A stretch of DNA of 64,000 nucleotides from Verrucomicrobiota bacterium (GTDB taxonomy: Bacteria > Verrucomicrobiota > Lentisphaeria > JABSQK01 > JAJFLO01). Shown one piece after another: positions 33,401 through 48,400 of the stretch. Each line of letters begins with the position of its first letter. Within the stretch, counting starts at the first letter, position 1. The DNA lies in contig JAJFLQ010000061.1 in assembly GCA_021772615.1 (NCBI GenBank), forward strand, positions 58,158-122,157. Reading direction: 5' to 3'. The position numbers and the translations under genes are program-made. The notes beneath the pieces were generated by a model, which was given only the letters and a program-made list of their open reading frames with translations, was not told where the DNA came from and made no database searches.

Positions 33401-36400
33401 ACGAATCGAGACAGCAGCGGGGTCTTCCTCAACAGCGTCGGCGGCCGTCAGCTCGACGCCACAGTAAATGCGTTGGGCACCGCAGGAAATATCGAATTAT
33501 TCGCTGATGACGATGTCATTCTCACTGACGTTGACACCGTCGACGGCACGATCACGGTTACTGTCGACGGCGGTTCGATCACCGCGACCGATGTCGATAC
33601 CGCAACCGCCGGTGACAACGTCAGCCTCACCACCAATGACTCCGGTGACATCACGATAGCAACCAACGGTGTTGTCGTCACCAATGATGCGAACGTCACG
33701 ATTAATGCCGCCGGCTCGGTCCTCGGCGAAGGCGCCGGCCAGAACATCACCGCCGCCACCGGGGCGGTCGACATCGATGCGCTCGGCTCGATCAGCGGCG
33801 GCGCCAATGGCTTCGACATCACGGTCACCACCGGCACGGTCGATCTTGACGCCGTCACCGATATCGACGCGGACATCACCGGCGGTGCGCTCGGCACGGT
33901 AACCGCTGTTTCCGGCACTGATGCAACCGTGGACGCCGCTGTCGGCGGAAACACCTTGACGATCGATCTCGACGCCGGTGGCGATGCCACCGTCACCTCG
34001 TCGGACAACATCACGCTGAACGCCTCCGAAATCCAGGGCAACCTGGCCGTAACCGCCGGCGCTACCGATACCATCGCACAGGGCGGCACCCTCAATATCG
34101 GCGGTACGTCGACGCTCAGCGCAACGACCATCACATTGACCACCGCAGGCAATATTTTCGGCGGTACCGTCGATCTCGACGGTACGCTCACCACGGTGCA
34201 ACTCACGGGTCTCGGCAATATCGATCTCGCCGCTGCAGGCGGCACAACGCTCACCGTGATTTCCACCGGCGATATCACCGACAGCGGCGTCCTCGCGTTC
34301 ACCGGCGTGACCACGTTGACGGGTGATAATATCCTGTTGAACGAAGCAAACACACTGGGTACGATTGCAGTTACCGCCGACAACGACGCATTCATCAACG
34401 ACACCGCCGGCGGCCTGGTCGTGAACGCCTCAACCATTGGAGGGGATTTGACGGTTGTGACGACCGGTGCACTCACTGATGGCGGCGTGATCGACGTTGA
34501 CGGTGCCTCAAGCTTCACCGCGACTACCGGCGCCATCACTCTCAATAACGCCAATCTCTTTACCGGCGCAGTGTCGCTTGCGAATACCGGCGGCGGCAAT
34601 GCTATTACCGTCACGGATGCGGGTGATCTCGTGCTCGGCGGTGTTTCAACCAATGACGATCTCACGGTCAACGCGGTGAACGTCTCGCAAACCGGTATCG
34701 GTCTGTCGGTTGACGTGGATACCGATATCAATGCCACCGGCAACGTCACCCTCGACGCGCCGGCCAACACGTTCACCGGCGATATTTCCGTCGACGGTGT
34801 CAACGTCGAGCTGGTCAGCTCCAGTGCAATCGACTTCGATGCTTCCGCCGTTACCGGTACCTTGGATGTCGTGTCCAGTTCGACCATCACCGACGATGGT
34901 GCGCTGACCGTAACCGGTGACGCCAGTTTTACGGCGAATACCTCCATCACCCTGAATGCGGCGAACGATTTCCAGAGCGCCGTCTCGCTGTCGTCGGCCG
35001 GCGCCATCGCCGTCACCGACGCCAACGCGCTCGATCTTGGCGATGTCGATGCAGCCACCACGCTCACCATCGTCAGCGTCGGCGCCATCACCGATAGCGG
35101 TATCATCTCTGTGGCCGGTACATCGTCATTCGACAGCGGCGCCGGCGGTGCTGCTGTGACGCTCGACAGCGCCAATGACTTTATCGGTGTCGTTACCATC
35201 GCCAATGCCGCTACCACGGATGTCACGATCGTTGATGCAAATGCCCTGTCGCTGGCGGCATTCACCGCTACCGGCAATGTCGATCTCACCGCCAGCGGTG
35301 ATGTCACACAGACCGGAGCATTCACCGTGACTGGAACGACCAGCGTCGATGCCGGCGCGAGCAACATCACCCTGACCCAGGCCAACGATCTCACCGGCGC
35401 GGTCAGTCTCTTTGGCCAGGATGTCGACATCACCGCGGATACCACGACGCTCACCCTGGGCTCGATAAACGCAGCGGATCTGGCCATCGTGACCACCGGC
35501 GAGAACGTCATCGATGCCGCGACCGGCGCCATCTCCGTATCCGGTCCGACCTCGATCAGCGTCGGCGCCGGTGCCATCACCCTTGACCGCGCTTCCAATG
35601 ATTTTGTCGGTACGGTCACCATCGGCGGCACAACCTCGACCGGCGTTCGAATTGACGATGCTAACGACCTCACACTTGCGGCCGTCACCACCGACGGCGC
35701 GCTCACAACGAACACCGGCGGCGACCTCACCGTCACCGGCGCGGTCAGCGCAACCGGCGTCACCGTAATCTCAACCGCCGGCGACATCACGTTCGAGTCA
35801 ACTATCGACGCCGACACCATCAACACCGATACCGACGTCAGTATCACGGCCAATGACGGTACCGTCACGATTAATGGCGACATCGGTGGAGGCACGGAGG
35901 TCAATGACGTCACCGTGAGTGGTTCATCGATCGTTCTCGGCGGAAGTATCTCGACCGAGAACGTCGGCAACAATACTGATGCCGGCGATGTCACCCTCAC
36001 CGCTGCCGATCAAGTACTGCTCACCACCGATGTAACCATTGACACCGAAGGCGCCGGTGCCGACGCCACAGACACAGCAGGTAGCGTAACCGTGAACGGA
36101 CGCATCAACAGCGACGGCGGCACCGCCCGCAGCTTGAACATCAATACCGACGGTCCGGGCGGCGACGCGACCATCACACTCAACGCGCCCATCGGTCAAA
36201 ACGCCAATCTATCGACACTCACGCTCATTGCCGACACCGCCGCCATCGCGGTCGATGAAATCAATGCCGATACCCTCACACTCACGAGTGGGTCGCAGAT
36301 CACACTCAACGGCGATGTCAATGTCGAGAACGCACTGACCTTTGCCGGTATCGCGGATGGCAACACCGTCATCCTCGGCGCCGACGTGGCGATCAACACC

Positions 36401-39400
36401 AGCAATGACGATGTGACCTTCACCGGCGAGGACATCACCGGTGCGTTCGATCTCGATATCGATACAGGCAACGGCGCTGTCACGCTGCAGAATGTGGGCA
36501 CCACGGCCAATCTTGATGTTTTCACCGTGGCCACCACCGGGATCACCACGCTCAACGGTGCGACCATCGACGCGGACGGCGGCGTCGATTTCAGCCAGGC
36601 AACCAACATCGATATCGACACCAGCCTCACCATCACGACAATTAACAACGACATCCGTCTCACCGGCGGCGCCATCGACCAGGTCACCGGCGACGAAACG
36701 CTCACACTGGCGGCGGGTGCGAATGGCGACATCTTCATCGACACCATCGGCTCGATCGACGCGATCACAGTAACCTCGGCCGACGAGACCGTGCTTTCCG
36801 GCGACATCACCGCCGACAACAACATCACCATGGATCAGGACGGTGTCGTGCTGCAGGACAACGTCACACTGACCTCGACCGACGGCAGTGTCGATCTCGG
36901 CGATCTGACTGCTTCCGGGCAGTCGTTGATCATTGCTGCCGACATCGACGACAGCGGCAACGGCACTGTGAACCTCGATGCAATCTCTGGAGTGACCAAT
37001 CTTACCGTTAGCGCCGGCGACGGCATCACGGTCAACGAGGCCATCAACGCCACCGGCGCTGTGGCGATTGAGGCGGAACTCGCGAGCGATGACAACTCGA
37101 TTCTTGATCTCAACGCGTCGGTATCCGGTAACACGGTCCGCTTCGACTCGAATCTGTCGGGTGGTGGCATCACCGTCGACGGCGCGCAGACGAATACCGT
37201 CGGTTCAACGACCTTCGCCACACTCACGGATCTCGGCGCGGATGTAAGCGCCAGGGACGACCTGAACTTCAATGCTGCGACGACTGTCTCCGCAAACGTA
37301 ACCACGACCTCCACCAACGGTAGTATCGATTTCGACAGCACGCTCACCGCGGACGCCGTCGCCAATGCGCGCTCTGTCAACGTCAGCGCTGTCAATGGCA
37401 CAGCCAATTTCGACGCCGCTGTAGGCAATGCCGCAGGAGCCTTCTCAGGCGGGGTCACCGTGACCGCCGATGCCATTACCGGCGGCGCCGCGATCACCAC
37501 TGCCGGTGGTGCGGCTGACGTCGACGGCGGCGCGGTTTCGCTTACTTCAGAGCTCGGATCGATTACCGTTGGCGCCATCGACACCGATGGTGGGACTGCT
37601 GGCGGGGCGACTCCCGGCAATGCAGCCGGGGCCGTGACCGTTTCAAGCGCCTCCGGCTTTACAGCCGGAGCGATCACAGGTGACGGTTCCAATGCCGGTG
37701 CCGGCGCCGGCGGCACCGGAGCAACTGTTGGTATCACGACAGCTGGTACCGTTAACATTACTTCCATCAGTAGCACCGGCGGCGACGGAACAACCGATGC
37801 CGGCGCTGGTGGCAGCGTAACCGTATCCGGCACCAGCGGCGTCAACGTCGGAGCGGTTACAACAACGGCCGGTACCGGCGCAAACGCGTTTGACGGCGGC
37901 GCGGTCGACCTCACGGCTTCCGGTTCGACCCTGACCGTTAGTGGTGCGATCAACACCAGCTCCGCAGCCGTCGGGGGTGACGGCGGTGTTGTCACGCTGA
38001 CCGGCACGGATATCTCCCTTACCAACGGCGATATTACGACCGATGGTGCGGTGGACGCAGGTGATATCACCATCACCGGCAACACGGTACTTGGCGCAAA
38101 CCTCGACATCAGCGGTCTCGGCGGCACCACTGATCCAACCGTCACCGTGAACGGCAATATCAACGCCGACGCCACATCGAACACCCGTGACGTCACTTTC
38201 AACATCGACACCGGTACGGTCACCCTGAACGGTGCCGTCGGTACGACCAACGCTGTCGATGCCATTACGTTCACGGCGCTCAACATCGATCTCGGCGGTA
38301 ACATCACCGCCGACGGCGCCATTAACTTCGAGGCGGTCGACCAGAACATCGACATCGACCTGCTCAACGACGTCGCCATCGTCACCTCTAGTGATGCCGT
38401 CACCCTCGGAGATGACAATCTCGATGATCTTGATGGTGCGAACAACTTCAGCATTAGCGCCGGTTCAGGTGCCGTCGGTGTCGGCTTGGTCGGCGCGAAT
38501 ACCGCCCTGCAGTCTTTCACCGTAACGACAACCGGAACCACGACGCTCAACGGCAATATCACCGCCGACAACGCGATTGACCTGGGTGCGGCGACAGACG
38601 TTGACTTGGCAGCTGCCATTGTCCTCGATACCAATAATGCCGGTACAGATGGTAATGTGGATATCTCCGGCGGCGCAGTCGACGGCGCTCAGACCCTCAG
38701 CATTGATGCGGGTGACGGCAACGTTGTACTCGGCGCGATCGGTGCAGCCACACCACTCACTAGCCTCACCATCACAAATGCCACGCAGACGTCGCTCGAA
38801 GGCAACATAACGGCCACGGGTAATATTGATCTCCAGTCCGACGTCGATCCCGACAGCATCCTGCTGGTAAACTCGGTACAGGTCGAGTCCACGGGCGGTG
38901 ACATTGATCTCACAGACGTCACGGCATCCGGTCAGAGTCTCACCGTTCTCGCCGATACCAATGATGACGGTGCCAGCGGCGATATTCTGCTCGACGCCGT
39001 CACCGGTGTCGAGAACCTCATCGTGACTGCCGGGGAAACCGTAACCGTCGACGAAACCGTCACGGCTACGGGCGTTGTCGTGATTACGGCCAACGCGGAT
39101 AACGGCAATGCGCAAAATGAGGATCTGACACTGAACGCCTCGGTTTCCGGTACCAGCGTCACTTTCGACGCCGACGGTGACGACGCCGAGATCGACGTCG
39201 ACACGGCCCAAACGAACAACACCGGTTCAACCACGTTCTCCGGTGAGACGCTGCTGGCGGCCGGCGTCACCGCCAATGGCAACGTTGGGTTCGACGATGT
39301 CGTCACGCTGGACAACGACACCGCTATTGCCGTAACCAGCACCACCGGTGATATCACATTTCAGAGTACGCTCGACGCTGATGGCGCCGCCGCCGCAGGC

Positions 39401-42400
39401 GATGATGTCACGCTCACGGCGAACAACGGCACCGTGACCCTTAACGGGGTCGGTACGGTCAACGAAATCAACGCCCTGGATGTCAACGCCGACCGCACTG
39501 TCATCAACGGCAACATCCTCACCCAGTTCGCGGCGGCCGCAGGCGATGTCGATTTCAGCGGGGTGGGTGATGTGACCCTTGGCAGCGATGTGACGATCCG
39601 CACCGAGGACGACGGGGCGGATCAGGCAGGTCTCGTGACCTTCGGAAGTGCTGCGATAGATTCGGACGGCACCGCACGCAGTCTGACCATTGATACCAAT
39701 GCGACGGGCGATGCCAACATCACGCTCAATGGTAATGTTGGGTTAATTTCAGCGCTAAACGTCCTCACGCTTGATGCTGGCGCTGGCGACATCAGTCTTG
39801 GCAATGCGAATCTCGACACCGTTACGGTGACGACCGGTAACAACATCACGCTCAACGGGGATATCACGGTTGACGGTTCAGCTGTAGACTTTTCGAATCT
39901 CGACGGCAACATCGCGCTCGGTGATAATGTCACCATCACCACAGGCGGTGGTGATGTCATCACGACGGCTGAAGATATCAACGGCGCCTTCCGCCTCACC
40001 ATAGCCGCCGGTGCAGGAATCGTCAGTCTCGATAATATTGGTAACACCACGGACCTGACCGGATTGACAATTGATGGTGGAGCGGTTACCACCGGAACAA
40101 TCGAAACCGTCGGTGCAGCGAACGCCGACGGCGGCGACGTTGATATCTCCGCGGTTACCGGCAGCATCATCACAGGCCAGATCACCGCCACTGGCGGTGC
40201 CGACGGCGGTGCCGACGGTGGCCAGGCGGGCGGATCGGTCATTCTCGATGCGGCCGGTGCTGTCACCGTGGCGACAGGAATTACCACAGACGGTACCGTT
40301 GCTGCAGGCGCAGCTCAGGCCGGCGGTGTGGGCGGGGCAATCCAGATCGCCGCGGGCAGTGATGTCAGCGTTGCTGCGCTGTCCGCCGACGGCCAGGCCG
40401 GTTCGACCACAGGCATTGGCGGCGCCGGTGGCGCCATTGGCATCACATCGACAACCGGTGATGTGGCTGTGACCACCGTATCCACCACCGGTGGCACCTC
40501 CGCTGGCGGTACAGCCGGTGCCGGTGGCGGTGTCAGCCTTGAAAGCCAAACCGCCGCCCTGTCCTTTACATCGATAACCACTGGCGGTGGTGCCGGTGGC
40601 GCCGGGACTGGCGGGGACGGCGGTAACGTCGCCATCGCCGCGGCCGGCGGCAGTACCGCCGGCGGCGACATCACGACCACCGGCGGGACCGGCGTTACCG
40701 CGGCCGGAACGGGCGGCAACGTGGTCGCTACCGGCTCGGTTGGCCTCGGCGCGGATGTCACCATCGACACCCGCGGTGGCGCGGCGAACGACGCCGTTGT
40801 CGGCAATGACGGGCTGGTGTCATTACTCGGCGCTGTCGATGCGACAACTGCCGGCGAGGAGTTGATCAATATCGATGCCGACGACGCCGATGTTACGCTC
40901 GGTCAGATCGGTCAGAGTGTGGCGCTCGAAGCCCTCACCGTCAGCGCTGGCGGCGCCGCCGCACGGACGATTCTTACCGGCGGCATCCGCACCGAAGACG
41001 GCGTCTCGCTCAACCGCGACGGCATCGAACTGCAGGGCAATATAGAGATTGTTACCACAGACGCTGGTAACACGACAATGAACGACGTAACAGAAGGAAA
41101 CGGCAACAACCTCACGATCGACTCAGCCGGCACGCTAGATCTCGATCTCGTTACCGGTGTCGGTGTTCTCGATGTTGAATCGGATGGCACCCTCACGTTT
41201 GCCGAAACCGTTACCGCCAGTGACGGTATCAGGGCGATCACTGACACTGCGGGCGACGCTGGTGACGCGACGTTGTTGGTTACTGGTAATTTGACAACCG
41301 ATACCGGTTCGATCAATCTCTCGGCTGAAGGCACCCTCGACATCGACGGCGATATTCGTAACAACGCCGGCGTTGTCTTCCTCACCGCTAATAACGACGA
41401 TGCCAACGGAGAGGACCAGGACCTCGAAGTTGCCGGAAATGTCGTCGGGTCAACCGTTGAGTTCAGCGTCGCCGGAGACGAGTCGCAGATCATTGTCTCG
41501 GGGGCCCAGAATAACAACAACAGCATCACGATTTTCTCCGGTCCAACAGTCGTCGGCGCCAATGTTGCCGCCACCGACGCTATTCTATACAACGACACGG
41601 TCAGCGTCGTGGCCGCTGCTGATATCACCATCACCGCTGGAACGGATCTCACGATCGCCGGTGACATCACTACCAACATCACTGGCGGCACGCAGCTGTT
41701 GACACTTACCGCTACCAACGGCGGGGTCTCGCTCAACGGCACGCTGCAAGCCGTAAACGCCAACACCGACGATGACGTGACCATCAACGCCGCCAACGGT
41801 ATCGTGACGTTGGCGGATATCAGCGTCGCTACCGGTACGGAAGATCCGATCAACGATCTCGATATCAACGCCGGACAACTCGTGATCACCGGTGACATCG
41901 ATCTTAGCGGGAATTTCACCACGGATGGTGTGGGAATCACAACAATTGTCGGTGATGCGGATAATCTTGCCACCATCACAACCGATGTCGAAACGGGCAC
42001 CGGCGGCCTCGTCAATCTCGGTGAAGTCACCGGACTCGCCGGGTTGCAGATCGATACGCAGGACGGCGTGGTAACCATTGATGAAGCCAGCGTCGCCTCA
42101 CTTGAAGTCGTCGACAGCGGCGCCGTCATCCTCAATGGTGTTGTGCAGACCACCGGCGACGTAGATATCGACCAGGGCGGCGCTACGATTGACAGTCTCG
42201 CTGTGAACAGTTCGATTCTTGCTGGTGGTTCCGTCGCTATCGCCACGGGCGGGACGACCACGCTGTCTGCCGCGACAATCGTTGCCACGGGTGATGTCGA
42301 TATTGATGACAATGTCTCCCTCGCTGCCGGCGCGTCGTCGCTGACCAGTACGACCGGGGATGTCACGTTTGAAAACGCGGTCACGATCAACGGCGCTCAA

Positions 42401-45400
42401 AACCTCAGCATCGGCGCGCCGCAGGGCACGGTAACAACCAATGCCATCGGTAATACCGCCGGTCAGGAATTAACGAGTGTGACCATCAGCGCATCGGAAG
42501 CCGTCCTCGAGGGTAATATCGAGACGGACGGCGGCACGGACGCCGACATCGATTTCCGCAATACCCAGCGCGTGTTCCTGAGCAATGCCGGCGGTACGAT
42601 CACTCTCGATACCGAGGATGGGACCAACGATCACGACGGCGGCGATGTGCTCTTTGGCGCAACAACAACAGTCAACGCAATCGGCAACACGGCGTTGTCG
42701 ATCGACACAACGTCTACTGGCGGTGGCTTGAGCTCCGGGAATATCCAGCTGGGCACAATCGGCGATATCACGCCGATAAACGGTCTGACTGTGACCACCG
42801 ACGGTACCACTGATGGCACGGTCACGCTTCTGGGGAATATCACCAGCGCCGCGGCCATTACAATGACCGGCGCACAAGATATCGATCTGGCAGCCGATGT
42901 GGTCATGGCCACGGCAAATGCCGACATTATCCTCGCCGATGCCGAAGCCGACACGATCGACGGCGCTTTCAACCTGACGCTGAACGCCGGAACCGGCGAT
43001 GTGACCGTCGGTGATATCGGACAGGACGTTGCGAGCGATCTGGCGAGTCTGGATATTTCCAACGCCGACAATGTGCTTTTCCTTGGCGACGTCAATACTA
43101 CTGGTAATATCCGCGTTAATGCGACCGACACCGACGGTGCCGGCGACGAAATCACCATTGGTCCGGATGGTGATTTCACCTCAAGCGCCGGCAGTATTGT
43201 TCTGATCGCCAACGCCGGCACCGCGCCGAATATTGTCTTGGGTGCAGAAGCCGACCTCCTCGCATTGGTCGATATCGACATCCGTGGGGACACCGCCATT
43301 TTGGCCGGCGGCACAAATATCACGGCAATCACCGCAACGACCGGCTCCATCACCTTTGCCGGTGATCTCACCGCCACGTCAACCGCTCTGGGATTGACGG
43401 GTAATGAGTTCACCGTTTCCGATGACGACGGTCTGTCGTTGTTGGACCTGTCGACCTTCGACTCTTCTGGAGTGAATTCAACGACCATCGAATCGGATGT
43501 GGATATTCGCGTCAATGCGGCCGCCGCTACCGGAACCGTGATCAATCTCGGATCGGTACAGGGCAATAATGATCTCGATCTGGATGTGGTCAACGATACC
43601 GGCAACAACGTCATCCTGGCATCGGGAGACATCGGGTCACTGGATCTCGACGGTGGTAACGACGTCACCTTCAACGGCGGGTTCGCCACCACCGGTGGCG
43701 TCAATATCGGCGGTACAGGGCTGGGCGACCAGGTCGGCTCGTTGACGGTTGCCGCTGCCGGTTCAATTGACGCCGGAACCACAGTCGAATTCGCTGTAGA
43801 AGATGCCATCACCATCTTGGGTGATGTCCGCGCAACGGGTGCCGTCACCATTAATGGCAATACCGATAATACCACGACAGAAGACATCACAATTACCAGT
43901 GCAGTGGTTCAGGGGGCATCCGTGATTCTGAATGTCGGTGATGATGCCAACGCCGACATCTTGCTCGACGACGCCACCGTCGCCGCTACCATAAGCGACG
44001 TGCAGTTCCAGGATCAGGTGCTGCTCGACAATAACGATTCCACCATCCGCGCTGTAGCCGGTGATATTCAGTTTTTCGCCGATGTATCTACTGCAGATGC
44101 CGATGGCGAGGCCAATCTCACTGCCGAAGCCATAGCTGGAAATGTTGATTTTCGGTCGAGCATCGGTGGCGCTTTCGATCCCGGAAGTTTGACGGTCAGT
44201 TCCGGGTCTGCCGATCTCGGTGGTAACGTGGATGTGGATGGGCCGGTGTCGTTTTCCGGCGCAGTGGTGCTCGACACAACTGACGTCGTGATGGACGTCG
44301 ATGGGGTTGCAAACGTCACCTTCGGCTCCACGATCGACAGCTCCGGCGGTGATCGGGACCTCACCATCACCACTGATGGCGGGGATACCGTAATCTTCGG
44401 CGATTCGATCGGGTCTGTCGCGCCGCTCGAATCTTTGACCGTCACTGCAGCAACCATTAACCTCGGCGGCGACATCACTGTCGACGCCGGAGTCAATACC
44501 GGCAATGTCGGTGTGAATCTTGACGGCGGTGCCACGACCATTGTGCTGACGTCTTCTTCGACAATTACTACTGACAATGCTGCAGTCGATCTCGGGGATG
44601 CCGTCGGCGACACCCTCAACGGCGGCGCTGCCTTAATCATTAATCCAGGTAATGCCGTCACCAGCGTTGTCTCGCTCGGTACGGTTGGCAATACCAATCC
44701 CTTGACCTCGTTCAGCGTGGTTGGCAGTAACAATACCGATATATTCGGAGCCGTTACCGCAACCGGTAATATTTCCGTTCTTGCCAGCGCCAACGCCGTT
44801 GACGCCATTAATATCGATGGCGTAATCACTTCAACCGCTGCGTCAATCACACTCAGCGCCCTGGGTGGCGGCATCGCCACAATCGATTTGGCCGGAGATG
44901 CCGGCGGAGCACTCTCCGACATCAGCGCCAATCTCGATCTGTCGCTCCTGGGTAATGTCGATCTGGCTGCCGGCACCAATCGCCTTGAAGCCGCTGCCGG
45001 AACGCTTACGATCACCGGCAATGTTGCCGCCCCTGGAAATGACTTGGTTTTTATATCGCCTTCGGTGGTCATTTCGGGAAATACGTTCGACACAACGCCG
45101 CTGCTAAACCTGGCAAGCCTGAATGCCGACACCAGCGTAGGCACCATCGAATTCGCGTCGAATACGACCGTCTTTGCCGATACCGGTAGTGTGGACTTCG
45201 CGCAGTTGGCGGGTACGGGTCAATTGACCATTGACGCTGATGGAGCCGCCGGAAATGTGACCTTCGAAGGCGGCGCCATTGGTGCCATCTTAATCGAGGA
45301 CGCTAACAATGTTGATTTCACCGGCACCATGAACGTCGCCGGTGATGTCACAATCCCTTCCGCTGACAATGTTCCGACCGTTGCCGGACTCGACGCGGCT

Positions 45401-48400
45401 GATAATGACATTACTGGGAATATCACCTTCACGCCGCCCAGTATTCTCAATGCCGGCGGCTCGATTACGCTCACGGCCGGCGGTACGATGACGTTGGCCG
45501 GCACAATTAGCAGCACCGACGACATTCTCCTGGCTGCAACGCCAAATCTGATACTCGGTGCAGACACTCAAGTAATTTCCACGACCGGCGATATTACGTT
45601 CGGGTCGGATATCACCAGTAACGCCGGTCCCTTCGATCTGGATGTCACAAGTGCCAACGGCACCACCGATTTTCAGGGCGATGTCGGCGCCGGGGCGCTT
45701 GATCCGCTTGATGACCTGACGGTTGCCGCGCGAATCCTGCGCATCGGTGGTGATATTTCGACCGAAGACCTCGACGCGCCCACCGGCGGCGACATCGACT
45801 TCACCGCGGTCGAGTCAATTATTCTCGACGAAGGCGCCGGCGCGACGATCGTGATCGATACGAACGATACTGCAGGCGGTGTTGCAGGTGATTTTCTCAC
45901 ATCGGCAGGCACTACAATTAACGCCGACGACGCTGGAAACCCCGAAGCCTTGGACGTCCGAACCTTCTCCTCCGGCACCTCGGGGGCGATTGATCTCGGT
46001 GCCGTGGGCACATCGCAGCCGCTCGGTAGCCTCACCGCAGCCACCATCAATGCCGGTGGCGACAGCGATACCGTCACCCTGTTTGGCGATATCACCACGG
46101 TCGGAGCTGTCACGCTAGTTGATGCGCAGGACATCGATCTGGGACGTGACGTGACCGTCACGACGACCAACGCGGACGTGCTCTTTGCCGACGCCGACAC
46201 TGACACCCTCGACGGCGCCTTTGACCTCGAAATTAACGCCGGTACGGGCAGTGATGTTATATTCGGTAACGTTGGCGGTACTACCCGGCCGACGAGTCTG
46301 GCGGTAATCGCCAGCGGCGAGACCAATGTTCTGGGTCAGATTCTGACGGTTGGCGACCTCGGTATCATTGCCACCGATGATGCCGTCGGCGCTATTGATG
46401 TCGATGGCGTGCTCGACTCAAGCAACGGCAATGTCAGCCTGACCGCGCAGGGCGGCAATACCGCTACCATCGATCTGGCAAACACCGTTTCCGCGCAGCT
46501 TGATACCACGCTTATCGGTGATGTCCAGTTATCCGCCGCCGCTGCCAACACGATCACAGCGACGTCCGGGACGATCACCCTGGCGGGTCAGATCGTCGAT
46601 GCCACAGGCGCCATCGATCTCACTTTTGTCGCAAATGAGTTTAACGTTTCCGGCAACAACAATATCGGCCTGACCAGCGGCTTGGTATCGGCTGACTCCA
46701 TTGATACGACTCAGGTGGTATCAACAGTCATCGCGGACAACACCACCTTCCTGGCCGATGGGACGGCTGCTGACAATCTCGCTCTCGACCTGGGCAACCT
46801 TACCGGTGACAACACGCTAACGCTCACCGCCAGTGACGGAACGAACGGCGACATATTCCTCCGCCGTGGGAACATCGGCGCTCTCGACATCACGGATGCC
46901 GTCGACGTGACCTTCGACGAACAGTTTGTCACAACCGGCAATCTCAGCATTGCCGCCGTTGCAGATGACATCACCATCGACACTGACGCACCGTTGACCG
47001 TTGGCGGTACCGCTACGCTTGCCGGAGGCGGGACGATTCTGATTCAGGCAAACGTAAATGCGCGCGCCGTTGACGTCGATGGAACAACAACCATTGCCGG
47101 CGTGAATGTGACCGCTATTGAGGACATTGACTTTGGCGCTACCAGCCCGATCACCCTGACAACCGGCGAGGTTACCATCCTCAGCACCACAGAGGACATC
47201 GCTTTCAATAACACTATCAACGGCTCCGAAATCTTTAACGCGACGGCGCCGAACGGCACCATTACATTCCGTAATGACATCGGTACCGCCGGGGCCGGGA
47301 CGGAACTGGAAGCACTGAACGTCAGTGCTGCCGAAGTTGTCATAAACGACGCCGGTGCACCGTTGATAATCGAAACGAATGACGCCGATGGCGATAACGA
47401 GGCCGATGTAAATTTCACCGGTGTCGATCTGGTCACTCTCACGACAGCTCTGACAATCGACACAAATTCGGGTGCTGCGGCGTCGGGCGACGTTTTGTTC
47501 AAGACGACGTCGCAGATCCTGGGCGACAGCGATCTGACCGTCGACAATAGCGGCGGTGGCGGCACCGCCGACATCCAGCTCGGCGACGTCGATATCAACC
47601 AGGTATTCCTTACCTCGGAGGACGATGTCTTTCTGCACGGCAGCATATTTACGGATGAGACCTTGTCATTCGTAAACGTTGCTGACGACATCATCCTCTT
47701 CGACAGCATCACCTTTGACACGACAGGGAACAACGGCAATGTGATCATCTTCGGTGGCGCGGTCGTCGGTGGAATCGGCACTGGTACGCCAACCCTCCGC
47801 GGCTCCCATGCGCTCACCATCAATGCCGGTACAGGGGACGTCGATTTTGGCGATACCATCGAACTCACGGGCTTAACCGTGACCGCTGCCGAGAATGTGC
47901 AGTTCAACGATGCCATAAATATTCCCGGCGCGCTCGACATCACCGCAGACAACGACGCCACCGACGACATTGATGTGGATGCCGAATTGACAGCGGGCAG
48001 TATTCTCTTCTCCGCTCAGACCAATCTCGGCGCAGACATCACCGGTATCAATGATGTTGTATTGAATGAAAACGTCATCATTTCAGGCGGCGACCGCATA
48101 ATCACTTCGAACAATGCAGACGTTCGTGTCAGCGCAACACTTATCGCAACAGCAGGTGAAAACCTGAATCTTGTCGCCAATGACGGCACGGTCGCTACAC
48201 TGCAGCTGGGCACGACTGTTGTTGGTGAACGACTCGGCGATCTCGACATAGACGCGCTGATTTTCCAGTCTGGTGGTGATATTTTTGTGGACACCATCGA
48301 CACGGCCGTCGAAGCCGCAGGTGACGGAGCGGCTATCACGATTCTCACCAGTGACCAGACGTGGGACGCCGCCGGCGACACGCCGGCGCCGGCTATGGAT

